64,000 nucleotides of DNA from positions 372,001-436,000 of the forward strand of contig NC_033568.1 of assembly GCF_001680005.1 (NCBI RefSeq), read 5' to 3'. This stretch comes from Plasmodium coatneyi. Its lineage: Eukaryota > Apicomplexa > Aconoidasida > Haemosporida > Plasmodiidae. Below the pieces are notes generated by a model. The model ran no database searches, was not told where the DNA came from, and saw only the letters and a program-made list of their open reading frames with translations. Both the position numbers and the translations under genes were made by a program. Shown here in pieces: positions 10,940 to 20,425 of the stretch. Position 1 is the first letter of the stretch; every line of letters starts with the position of its first letter.

Positions 10940-12452
10940 CTGTCCTGTTCAGGCAAAACTGGAATTTTTTTCTCAAGAGAGTATAGTTTAGCCAAAGAGG
11001 TCGCCGAGTCACGTATTTTTTCTTTTTTATCTTACCTCCACATATGGGATAAACAAAAAGGACGAGTGGGAATCACAAAAGTGTCGCCATTTTGCAAAAA
11101 CGGGTAAAGTCCTCCAAACAAGCGGAGCGCTGCCAAAACGATGTGCAGACGATTCCCCGTGTTGTGGCGAAAAAGGATCAACACAAAAACGATTGCTCTT
11201 TCACTTTCAGACGTCACGTAATGTTAAAACCCCTTTTAGGTACCCCCGCAATGGAAGATGCTCGCTTCGTACCTCCATCGAATGGGGTTACCCAATTTAG
11301 AGGATGCACTGTCCTGGTTGGGAAGCGGGACCTAAACATGCCTCCTTTATGTGTGATCGCTTTGTAGGAACATATGTCCGCCCCATTTATCCCACTTGCC
11401 ACCCCTTATACGCCAATATTTTGTGCTTCCCATTTTGGCATGTCTACAAAACTACCATTCGGTTATATGAAAACAAGTCTGCTTTTTTACAATTCGTAAG
11501 TTTGTTCCCCCCCACACACTGGACTAAATCAGCTTCTTTCTGCAAACCGTTTAGCATTCACGTGGTGTACTCTGTGCAGTAAAGGGGGCACAATATTTCC
11601 CTCACGTCAACTACACAATTTGCCGATCACGATCAGTTGAGTTTCTTTTGTTTTCCCTCTATAACACTTGAAAATGTGACTCATTTGTTCAGATTTTTTT
11701 TTCTTTGGTGTGAGGGGGGAATCCTCTTTAACTTAACGTATCATTAAGTCAGTGTACGATTATCCATTTTTACGGTTTGATTTAACTCCTTCTGCCTTTT
11801 ATTTGCCTTCTCAGTGCACCGGTGCGTCCCCTTTTTTTTTCCTTCTCCGTGTGGAAAGTTTTAACCGCCCATCTGTGCGCACCCCGGCAGAGTTACTACA
11901 CTTGTGGAAGCCGCTTTTATTTTTTGCGGGTCCACTTAACCCAAAGGGGAAGAACCGTTTCTCCCATTTTGTGCTAACCACTTTGCAGTAAAACGTCCTA
12001 CTCGCGATGTTCACGCGGGTGTAATTTTAAGTACCAGTAAACTGTGCCTACAAAGGGAAAGGATCAGCACTAAATGGATATGCACTCATCCTATCGTTAA
12101 CATCCAATCAGTGGAAAAGCGTGATAAATAATCAGTTGGAAGGAAAAAAAAGAAACACATATGTATATGTATATATGTATGCATAGTTGTATAAGTTCGG
12201 TGTGCCCACCATTTGAAAAATCACACAAATGTTTTAAAAGAACAGCTTTATATTTACCAAACAGGAAGATATGTGCAACGGGGAGGTGTGCTGCGGGCAC
12301 GTTTTACCTGACCCGCGCAGGTGAATAGCCACAAAAGGACCACTTTTCCGTATGACCCGTTCAGGCGAATAACACACACCACAGCAGATAGCTGACCGGA
12401 AAAAAAAAAAAAAAAAAAAAAAACACCCAATCCGTGTAGAAAGAGAAAAAGC
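9894..12452. other. Long divergent intergenic region (2.6 kb)
   Basis: This separates the alveolin (-) from bL17m (+) and should contain both promoters. It holds very long homopolymers (T run at about 10909-10937; A run at 12401-12423) and several copies of a TTCAGG[T/C]GAAT-like word or its complement (around 10935-10955, 12300-12330, 12355-12372). It also has GATAGCTGACCGG at about 12386-12400, just before the bL17m start. The open frames here are short and unconvincing. Confidence 0.55.
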
Positions 12453-13100
12453 ATGGGATACACGTCTACCTTAAAATTTGTCAACCTAGGTGTTAGGAGG
12501 AGGCTCTTCCGGAGGGCCCACAAACAGCCTCACCACAAATGGGACAGCATCAAAAATCAACTGAATGAATTATTAAAGTATGGGCGCATTGAAACGACAT
12601 TAACCAAGGCTAAGGAATTGCAGGGGTATGCAGAAGAGTTAATTTACCTGGCGAAAAAGAACAATGCGGAGAATAATTTAAAAGTGGAAAGTATGCTAAG
12701 AACAGCGCAAGGAAGGAGAAAACTGTACGAATATTATGTGCCGTTATATCGATATAGACCTTTTTTTTTCACAAGAGTTATTAATCAGTGGAGGCTGCGA
12801 TTACGGGATGCAGCGCCCATGGCATTTATCGAATTTATTGATAGACCAGGGGAATTAAGACCAGCTAAGCCGGTTGGAGCCGACAGAATTAAATACATAT
12901 ATGAGGAGATGAAGAAAAACCGAAGGAATTTTAAGCAGTACTTGCACATCGCAAAGAAGTTTAATTTGCTGGATGAAAACGATCAGCTAATTTCGGACGT
13001 GAGTTTTGACACTCTGCAGGAGCACGCCAAACGGGACTTGGTAAAATATATATACATATACATACATACATATATATATCTATATCTATATCTATATCTA

Positions 13101-13149
<49 letters not shown>

Positions 13150-13478
13150 AATGAAAGGGAGACCACCCTTTAAAGTAGAAACTATCTGGGGTACTCCACA
13201 GCCCCAAAGTGTGTGTTAAACCAGACAACATTTTAATTTAGTCGCTGTCCATTTTTAACATCTTCCCTTTTTTTCCATTTCCCCCCTTTTTGCAGTGGAA
13301 GGGAGATGACGAGGAAGAAATCCAGATAGACCCAGAACTGATAAAAAGGTATGAGCAGTTTGGGGAACCCATGCTGGCCGGACCTACCAAGGGAAGAGAA
13401 CCTTTCTACGTGGACCTCCCCCTGCCTAGCCTCGTTGAAAGGGCCTTTTTAAATTACCGCAAGAAGTTTAAGCCGTAG
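12453..13478 (+). CDS. Ribosomal protein bL17, probably mitochondrial; two exons
   Basis: Exon 1 (12453-13040) carries the bL17 core: a basic start, RRRLFRRAHKQPHHKW, and ITTL-like GRIETTLTKAKELQGYAEELIYLAKK, which aligns with bacterial L17 motifs. The donor TTG/GTAAAA is spliced over a 255-bp intron to exon 2 (13296-13478, acceptor TTTTTGCAG, phase 0), which encodes an acidic then basic 60-residue extension ending KKFKP. The product is 256 residues, longer than bacterial L17. No signal peptide precedes the ribosomal domain, which favours the mitochondrion over the apicoplast; that is inference. It shares orientation with COX2B, 1.3 kb downstream. Confidence 0.88.
13061..13147. repeat. (TA)n/(TATC)n microsatellite inside the bL17m intron
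   Basis: An ATAC/TATC-rich lead passes into uninterrupted TA dinucleotides from about 13103 to 13147. It lies wholly within the intron 13041-13295, so length change would not alter the protein. Confidence 0.9.
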
Positions 13479-14752
13479 AGCGAGGAGAAGGGAAAAAAAT
13501 GCCCCCATTCATTGGTCATTTGGTCATTGCTCATTGGTCATTGCGCATATTACGAATGTGTCGTAAATGGACACACTGCGTCACTGAGACGATGTGCGTA
13601 GGTCTTTTCTGAGGTGTACGCTTCGCAGTGTGTGCAGATATAGGGTGTGTTAGCTTCCCCCCCTTTCTTCATTGTAATACCTGTGAGCATCAAAAGGAAT
13701 GACGCAAAAGGGGGTAGACCTGGTAAGCAGCACAGTAGGGATATCCCGTCTGCACAGCGTTTATTCATTGTGGGGCGGCACACACGGGGGGAGTTATATC
13801 TGCCCATCCTCCTATCCCCTGTTGTTGCTAACCAAGTGGTATTTTTTTTGTGCCCCCCATTCCACTTTCTTATCACCCCATCGAATGGGGCACCACATGA
13901 CACAAATATTTAGCTGCGCAAGTAGGAATCGTTTTTTTTTTTTTTAACATTCCGTTTACCGCAACTTATGTGGCCCATGTGGTCGATCATCCCTCACACG
14001 TATCGGTGTTTTTTCGGAAGAGGCTCACAAAGGTCCTCCAAGTGTGAGAGGGCCTGTGCGAATTTGTCATTGTATACTCCATCGTGGGGAAACTTAAAAA
14101 AAAAAGTACACAACTTTGTCAATTGCACCACTGTTCAGGTGAATTTTTTTTTTTTTTTTTTTTTTTTTCGCGTTGAACTGAATTGTTGCAAGGAAACAGT
14201 TCGGCAGAAATGTGTTTAACTTCAGCGTTGGAATGCGAAACGTTGGTCCTGGCATGAGGCACGCGCACAAATACAATAATACATACATGCATACGCACGT
14301 GCATACACAATGTATATGTGCACAATGTACGCGTAGCAAGTAAGATACACGCGTACCCACGTTTGCGTTTTTCCGCAATCGCTCTTTCACACGTGGGATG
14401 AATCCCCCGGGAAAAATTCAACCTTTCGCGAAGGTGTTAAAAGGAGGAATATCGGAAAAGCAACCACTGACTAGGCTGTAAAGCATACGACGCAGGGGCA
14501 CACTTGTGCATGTATATACATGAGAGCAATCACTCCTGTGCGTCGCATTCCCACGCACTTATTTGAGGAGCGTGTGAAGGGTGTTAGCAACCGATTTGGG
14601 AAGGAGTAGTGAAGAAGGTGAAGTTGAGGAGACGTTTCGAAGAAAATACTCATCATAAGGTTAGGAAGAGAGGGGGCAGGCAGGCTGAGTTGGCGTCACG
14701 ACGCAGGACCAGTTTTCCTAATCAGCTGACCGGTTAACGGACGCTCCACCCA
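13479..14752. other. Intergenic region upstream of COX2B
   Basis: It contains a short array of CATTGGTCATT-like units at about 13508-13548, T tracts at 13931-13945 and 14145-14168, a GTTCAGGTGAA word at about 14134 directly beside the second T tract, and CAGCTGACCGG at about 14722. Both strands have only short, unconvincing open frames. Confidence 0.55.
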
Positions 14753-15271
14753 ATGGATGCACTGAGGCGGGCTCTGGGGCTGCGGCGCCCTGTGGCCCAC
14801 AGCGAAAATAAGGTGCTGCTGAAGAATCTGAACGAAGAAGGCAACCCCCAAGTGACGAATGTAAAGGCAGAGGATTATCCCATCCCGAAAAAGTACCTAG
14901 AAGACCCAGAAAAAATACCCAAGTATTACGTCTTCCAGTCTAATATGGTTACCGATGAAGATTTACAACCTGGGATGTTACGACAGTTGGAAGTTGACAA
15001 ACGATTAACTCTCCCCACGAGGACTCATATTTCTTTTTTGGTAACAGCCACGGATGTTATTCACTCCTGGTCCATCCCAAGCCTTGGTATTAAGGCAGAT
15101 GCCATTCCAGGGCGGCTACATAAAGTTACTACCTTCATATTGAGGGAGGGTGTGTACTATGGGCAATGCTCCGAAATGTGCGGCACGCTCCACGGGTTTA
15201 TGCCGATCGTTGTGGAGGCAGTGTCCCCTGAGGCCTACGCCGCACACGCGAAGAAGTACTACAGGGATTAG
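14753..15271 (+). CDS. COX2B: Cytochrome c oxidase subunit 2B (nuclear-encoded C-terminal half of COX2)
   Basis: This 172-residue frame encodes the copper-binding domain of COX2. In apicomplexans, as in some green algae, COX2 is split into two nuclear genes whose products reassemble in complex IV. All CuA ligands are visible: His104 in VIHSW, then Cys139, Glu141, Cys143, His147 and Met150 in GQCSEMCGTLHGFM. There is no transmembrane hairpin, as expected for the B half. The short N-terminus MDALRRALGLRRPV is Arg-rich and without acidic residues after Asp2, compatible with mitochondrial import. The ATG at 14753 is the first in frame after an upstream stop. It lies tail to tail with the alveolin at 15849. 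Confidence 0.95.
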   Translation: MDALRRALGLRRPVAHSENKVLLKNLNEEGNPQVTNVKAEDYPIPKKYLEDPEKIPKYYVFQSNMVTDEDLQPGMLRQLEVDKRLTLPTRTHISFLVTATDVIHSWSIPSLGIKADAIPGRLHKVTTFILREGVYYGQCSEMCGTLHGFMPIVVEAVSPEAYAAHAKKYYRD

Positions 15272-15848
15272 GTGTGCTTGCACTTGCGCAATGGAGACAA
15301 CGAACCATTTGAAGCGGTTCATATGCATTTTTTTTTATTTTTTTTTTTTTCCCATTGCGCTTGCATAAATGCAGATGCAGGTGCAGATGCAACTCCATTG
15401 GTCAGTTCATTAAATTGATCACCAATAATTTTGACCATTCCATGTAATAAGGGGACCACCACGCAGCCATGTCGAGTGGGTCTCCCCCCTGATCAGTAAC
15501 AACCATATTGGTGGGTGCAATGTTCGTGGAGGAAACCGCAACAGTCCAGCCATAATACACGCTAGACGGAGGAGCTCCCCCAGGAGGGGTCTCAAATGGA
15601 ACATGCTGAACGGGCCAACCTTTTATTGGAACACCCCTCCTTCGCAACAACAGTTACAAAAGTTCTTCTCCTTTGGGAACCCCTCGGGGGGGGATAAAAA
15701 GTAGTGCGGCAAGAAGTGTAACACTCAGATGCAACAGACTTAATATGACAAGTGTGGTTTAACAGGGTTGTATATGTGTTTGTGTGTGGGGACAGTGTTT
15801 AGGGATCCTTGTGACGACTCCGATGTGAAGTCACCCCGTGCTTTAACA
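15272..15848. other. Convergent intergenic region with an unexplained open frame
   Basis: Between COX2B (+) and the second alveolin (-). On the minus strand 15402-15653 is open but has no ATG until its middle. It encodes a Pro/Gly/Trp-rich stretch (for example VPFETPPGGAPPSS and WWSPYYMEWSK). It could be an unrecognised exon or chance, and I could not join it to an ATG exon. A T tract lies at about 15329-15350. Confidence 0.4.
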
Positions 15849-16691
15849 TTATTCTGCCCCCGCGGTGACCAGATTATCTACATTGCTCTGCTCCGCGATC
15901 AAATTTTCCACAGAACTTTTGGACGAGTAAATGGCCTCCGATTTATTGTCCCCCCCATCGACAGGAGGACCGTTTCCACTTAAGTTAGCCTGATGATTGG
16001 ACTCCCCCTGGGTGGTCCCTGTTGCTAACGTACTACGTATAAAAGGGTTCTTATAAACCATAGGGTTTTCATAATAAACTTTTTGACCCTCATTTAAGCC
16101 ACATGTAAAATGGTCCTTTTTTTCTCCTTTTGGGATAGGGATATATTGAGCAGGAATGGGTACTTCAATGTAACAGGGTACGTAAATGGGGACCTGAACT
16201 TCTACATACTTTGGCCTAACCTTTGGTACTTCTAACCTTTGCTTTACTAACAACTCGATCCCCTTAGGGACGTTTTTTAGAATCTCCGTGTGGTATACCT
16301 CCTGTCTTGGTTGCACTATAGGGACGTCAACATATGTTGGTACCTTTACTTCGTTGTAAATAATTTCCTCCTTATTTTCGATCACATCTACGACCTGTTC
16401 TATTTCCACTTCTTTTGTTATTACTTTTTTTTTCTTCACGACTTTATCCTTTACCCTTTCCCTAAAGACCACCTTAGGAATCTTCGTCACCTTTTCTACC
16501 GTCGTTGTTTTTACAGGCCCACCAGTCACCTTCTGCTTCACATCTTGAAAAATATTTTTTGTCAGAAACAGATCCTCGGCTGTGACGTTTTCCTTCGACT
16601 GGGTGATCACCCCGTTGGTGTTACTAAACATGTGCTCTCCGTTTGGTTTGAAAATCATCGTGTCTTTCTCGTTGTTCAGGGAGTCCGTCAT
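15849..16691 (-). CDS. Alveolin / IMC1-family protein (second copy in window)
   Basis: This is a 280-residue intronless frame with ATG at 16691. The alveolin-type core spans about residues 60-190: KTTTVEKVTKIPKVVFRERV, a KKKKVITKEVEIEQVVDVIE segment, then YVDVPIVQPRQEVYH and repeated VPIYVPCYIEVPIPAQYIPIP. This Val/Pro/Glu/Lys periodicity is the defining feature of subpellicular network proteins. The N- and C-terminal tails are Asn/Ser/Gly-rich. It differs from the alveolin at 8844 in length and in tail sequence, so this is not a recent tandem duplicate. Which IMC1 letter it corresponds to cannot be decided here. Confidence 0.88.
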   Translation of the reverse strand: MTDSLNNEKDTMIFKPNGEHMFSNTNGVITQSKENVTAEDLFLTKNIFQDVKQKVTGGPVKTTTVEKVTKIPKVVFRERVKDKVVKKKKVITKEVEIEQVVDVIENKEEIIYNEVKVPTYVDVPIVQPRQEVYHTEILKNVPKGIELLVKQRLEVPKVRPKYVEVQVPIYVPCYIEVPIPAQYIPIPKGEKKDHFTCGLNEGQKVYYENPMVYKNPFIRSTLATGTTQGESNHQANLSGNGPPVDGGDNKSEAIYSSKSSVENLIAEQSNVDNLVTAGAE

Positions 16692-17820
16692 GGTATGCCT
16701 ACTCTACGTGGGGAAGCCGGTGGGTGGGTCTTGACAAAAATGGTATTCCTCTTTGTCCTATTATAACGCTGCTATGACAGGGGGAGGAACATCCATATAA
16801 TGTAGCGTTTAGCGCTGAGGTGACACCTTAACGTGACAATCAATCGAAGCATAATTAATCGCCACCTGGTTGGCAATTCTTCTTTTCCATTTTTACCTTC
16901 TAATGCGTGTCTGCGTGTGGAAGAATTCCTTCCCTGGTTGGACTTCTCTTTTTTCCCTTTGGACAAGTCCTCCCGACGGTGGGAAGTAATCGTTCACAGG
17001 AGAAAGACAATCTGTGTGAAGCACTGCCGAAACTGCTGCCTGTTCGATGCAAACATCCCTGCGTGTATTTCATAAGCAAAGTGTTTTCCATGCCGGCCAA
17101 GGCATCTATACCCCCCGTGCACACGCACGGCGCTAGAAGATATACACGGCGTCTTCCTGGGGAATTACGAACCCCACCCCGTATGGTGTGTACGTATAGG
17201 CATGTGTGTGTGCTGTCCCTCCCAACCTTTCTTTTTTTTTTTTTTTTTTTTTCCTTCCTTTGGTATGTTCTTCGGCACGTCTCCCACAACGTCATTTTTC
17301 CACTCCGCTGTAGCACACAAGGGGGAGGATAAAATAAAAAAAAAAAAAAAAAAAAAAAGACATAATATCACCTATGACACTCCATTGAAGGTGTGTAAAA
17401 TGGCCCTTTCGTATGATGGAGGAAACAACGTGAAACGCACACTTGCTCGCTTCGTCCCTGGTGAGGAACACCCACCGTCCATTATGCCAAGCCCAGCCTG
17501 TGTAACTTATCGTTTCATTTTTTTTTCCATTTTACGCGGCTTCCCCCGAATGGAGTTAAGGCTAACTGGGGATTTCCCCTCAGAGGAGTTATTTGAGGCA
17601 AGTAAAAACGTTGTAATCATAGAGACGTTAACAGAGTGGGGGAGAAAAAATGTGTGTCCCCCGTTTGGGACAAATGAAAAGGGGAAAATTCAGAAACAGC
17701 GCCGCGAAGCGATAAACCATAAACAATAAACACAAACCCATATTGGTAACCCATATGGCTAACCGGTATGCGTATCCCGTATGCGTGTCCAGTATGCGTG
17801 TCCGGTAAACGCTGGTGACC
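16692..17820. other. Intergenic region between GDH 3' end and alveolin 5' end
   Basis: It is head of the alveolin and tail of GDH, so the alveolin promoter probably lies here. It contains a T tract at 17231-17252, an A tract at 17336-17358 and a small tandem of GTATGCGTGTCC-like units at about 17766-17808 just past the GDH stop. No gene was recognised. Confidence 0.55.
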
Positions 17821-19630
17821 TCACAGCCCGCCCTGCTCCTGGAACGAGTCGGCAACTTTGAGGAAACCTGCGATGTTCGCTCCCGCCACGAGGTCAGACT
17901 CGCCAAGGTAAAGCCTAGACGCACCGTCACACTGTTCGTAGATGCTTTTCATGATAGCCTGCAGCTTCTGGTCTGTCTCTTCCCCGGTCCACTGTAGTCT
18001 CATCGAGTTCTGACTCATTTCCAATCCACTGACGGCTACGCCCCCCGCATTGGCAGCCTTAGACGGGCAAATAACAACACCGCTTTTTTTCAATAAATGC
18101 ATGGCGTCAATATGGGTTGGCATATTTGCTCCCTCGACAACCATCTTGCATTTATTCTTTATTAACAAGTCAGCATCTTTTTTGTCAATCTCATTCTGAG
18201 TGGCACACGGAAAGGCAAGATCACATGGGATCTCCCAAGGTTTTCCCTTTTCAACATATTTGCACGTAGTAGACCAGTCTGCATACTCCTTCAGTCTTCC
18301 TCTTTTTACATTTTTCAATTCCATCACATAAGCTAGCTGTTCTTTCGTGAACCCATTTGGTTCATAGATGTACCCATCGCTGTCACTCATTGTCAAAACG
18401 GTGGCTCCTTTTTGAAGCAGCTTCTCGACTAAGTACTGAGCGACGTTTCCACTTCCACTAACAACGCACCGTTTACCTGCCAAACTATCGTTCACCTTTG
18501 CTAGTGCGTTTTCTGCAAAGTAGACTGCCCCATAGCCAGTTGCTTCGGCCCGGATGTTACTTCCACCCCATTTTATATTCTTCCCTGTTAAAACGCCTTC
18601 GAATGCGTTACTTAGCTTTTTGTACTGTCCGAATAGGTAGCCTATTTCTCTTCCTCCTACACCAATATCCCCTGCAGGAACATCCGTGTTCGGACCAATG
18701 TGCCTGTATAAGTTTGTCATGAAGGACTTGCAAAAGGAGAGGACCTCATTCGGAGACTTCCCCTTAGGATCAAAGTCCGAACCACCTTTGCCACCACCCA
18801 TAGGTAGCGTCGTTAAGCTGTTCTTAAATATCTGTTCAAAGCCTAGGAATTTTATAATGCTTAAATTTACAGTGGGGTGGAAACGGAGTCCTCCTTTGTA
18901 TGGTCCTAGGACGGAACTGTATTGAACTCGAAAGCCTCTATTCATCCTATGCTCTCCTTTGTCGTCTACCCATGGGACTCTAAACTGAATTACTCTCTCT
19001 GGCTCTGCAATGTTTTCTAACACCCCTAAATACGCACTATTTTTTTTAAATAATGGCTTGAGAGATAATAGCACTTCTTCGAATGCCTGCAGGAATTCAG
19101 GCTCCCCTTTGTTTCTCTCTTTGACTCGTTCCCGCAGGAGGTCCATTTTGTCTTCCACCGAGCCGCTCCCGTTGTATCCGTAGCTATGCATGTTACTACG
19201 CAACTTGGCCCGACCTACAAGGGGGAACAACCGGTGGTGAAAAAGTATACAACGGGTCCTGACCAGACGATGCGATGACGCCATGATGCGTGACCTGGTG
19301 AGGGACGCACAACGCACTTACCTCTCCCCTGGGCGTGTGCCCCTTTAGCTACCTCCGTGGTCAGAAAGCCTTCCAAAAAAAAAAAAAAAAAAAGGTAAAA
19401 GGGTGATTTGTTGATTGGTTGACCGGCTGACCGGCTGACCGGCTGACCGGCTGACCGGCTGACCGGCTGACCGGTTGATTGGTTTTTTTTCCCCCCCAAC
19501 GTGGTTACGCCCCCCACTTGGCAAGGATGCTTTTACCTGGCGCGACATGCCTGAGATGGTTGGTCTTCGAAAGTCCGAGAGCGCCAGAAATTAAGGCGAA
19601 AAGGCCCACGGCAGAGAGGGATAAAACCAT
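17821..19630 (-). CDS. GDH2: NADP-type glutamate dehydrogenase with bipartite (apicoplast-type) leader; three exons
   Basis: The enzyme interconverts glutamate with 2-oxoglutarate and ammonium. The body is a standard hexameric GDH: substrate-binding GPYKGGLRFHP, PMGGGKGGSDFDP with the catalytic-region Lys at about 190, and the dinucleotide motif GSGNVAQY at about 301. I place two small upstream exons. Exon 1 is 19537-19630 and begins MVLSLSAVGLFALISGALG, a clear signal peptide. Exon 2 is 19322-19369. Exon 3 is 17821-19214. Donors are CCAG/GTAAAA and GAGAG/GTAAGT, acceptors GGAAG and CTTGTAG, and all junctions are phase 1. The result is 511 residues; the single open frame alone would start at an unsupported Met within intron 2. 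The signal peptide plus basic stretch (SKTNHLRH then RAKLRSN) suggests secretory/apicoplast sorting, though targeting needs experiment. The GDH2 name rests on recalled synteny. Confidence 0.9.
19421..19484 (+). repeat. Tandem octamer GACCGGCT, about eight units, in GDH intron 1
   Basis: Six perfect units are followed by GACCGGTT and GATTGGTT, flanked on the left by TTGTTGATTGGTT and on the right by T8C7. The array lies inside the 167-bp intron 19370-19536 of GDH. A related element occurs at 28074-28128. Confidence 0.95.
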
Positions 19631-20425
19631 GGTGGTCCTCCTTCCTCGTGTTTCTCGTAACCGCTTGACACCACGTCGTTCACTTCTTAACTTGGTATAC
19701 CTCTACACCTCACACATGCACATGCGAAGAAAAGCGCTCTCTACAAACACAGTTGCTTTCCTGCTACGGGTGAAGTTCAGGTGGATCTCCCAAAATGTAG
19801 CTTTCCCGTGAGAGGTGCAACTTCAAACCTGACCCGTTACTCCCTCGTAGCGTTTCGCGATTTGTAGGTGTGTTGCGAGGGTAGCGCGTTTTTGTGGTTG
19901 ACGAGGTTGACGCGGTTGACGCGGTTTACGGCGTTCACGCAGTTCGTTCAGCACGTAAAACCCGTTGCGCTCCTTTTTTTTCCACCCTTTTAATTATTTT
20001 TACATCCCCCTCTTCCTTTTTTTCTTTTCTCCCCTTGGAGGTATTTTCAACCGTCGTTGCGTGTGCAGTTACCAGTGGCGTTCTCCTTCCCGCACCGTTC
20101 TTACCGCGTCCTCACCACGGGTGACGTAAGAAAAAAAAGGAACATGTGCCTGATGACAACCTGCTGCACCGACGCAACGTGCAGGTAGTTATAATGTGTG
20201 CCCCTCTCAAAAATGTAGAGAGGTGAAAAAAAAGTCCTACTCCTTGCAGCGTTGTTTAAGTTTCCTCTCGCAACAGCTTTGCATGTGAATTTTTTTTTTT
20301 TTTTTTTTTTTCAGTCATTCGGTTCGCACGGTCGGGTGAAGTGGTCCCTACGTGGTTGCTATGCTGGATCACCCCGACGTACACGCCCCCCCACACTAGC
20401 AGCACCATCTTACCACCGTACCACC
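19631..20425. other. Intergenic region upstream of GDH
   Basis: It contains a 9-bp tandem GTTGACG[A/C]G at about 19894-19925, a T tract at 20289-20311 and otherwise unremarkable sequence. It lies between the AP endonuclease stop and the GDH start, so it should carry the GDH promoter. Confidence 0.55.

Noticed and set aside
19421..19484. CRISPR-like regular repeat
   Set aside because: Units are contiguous octamers without spacers in a eukaryotic intron.
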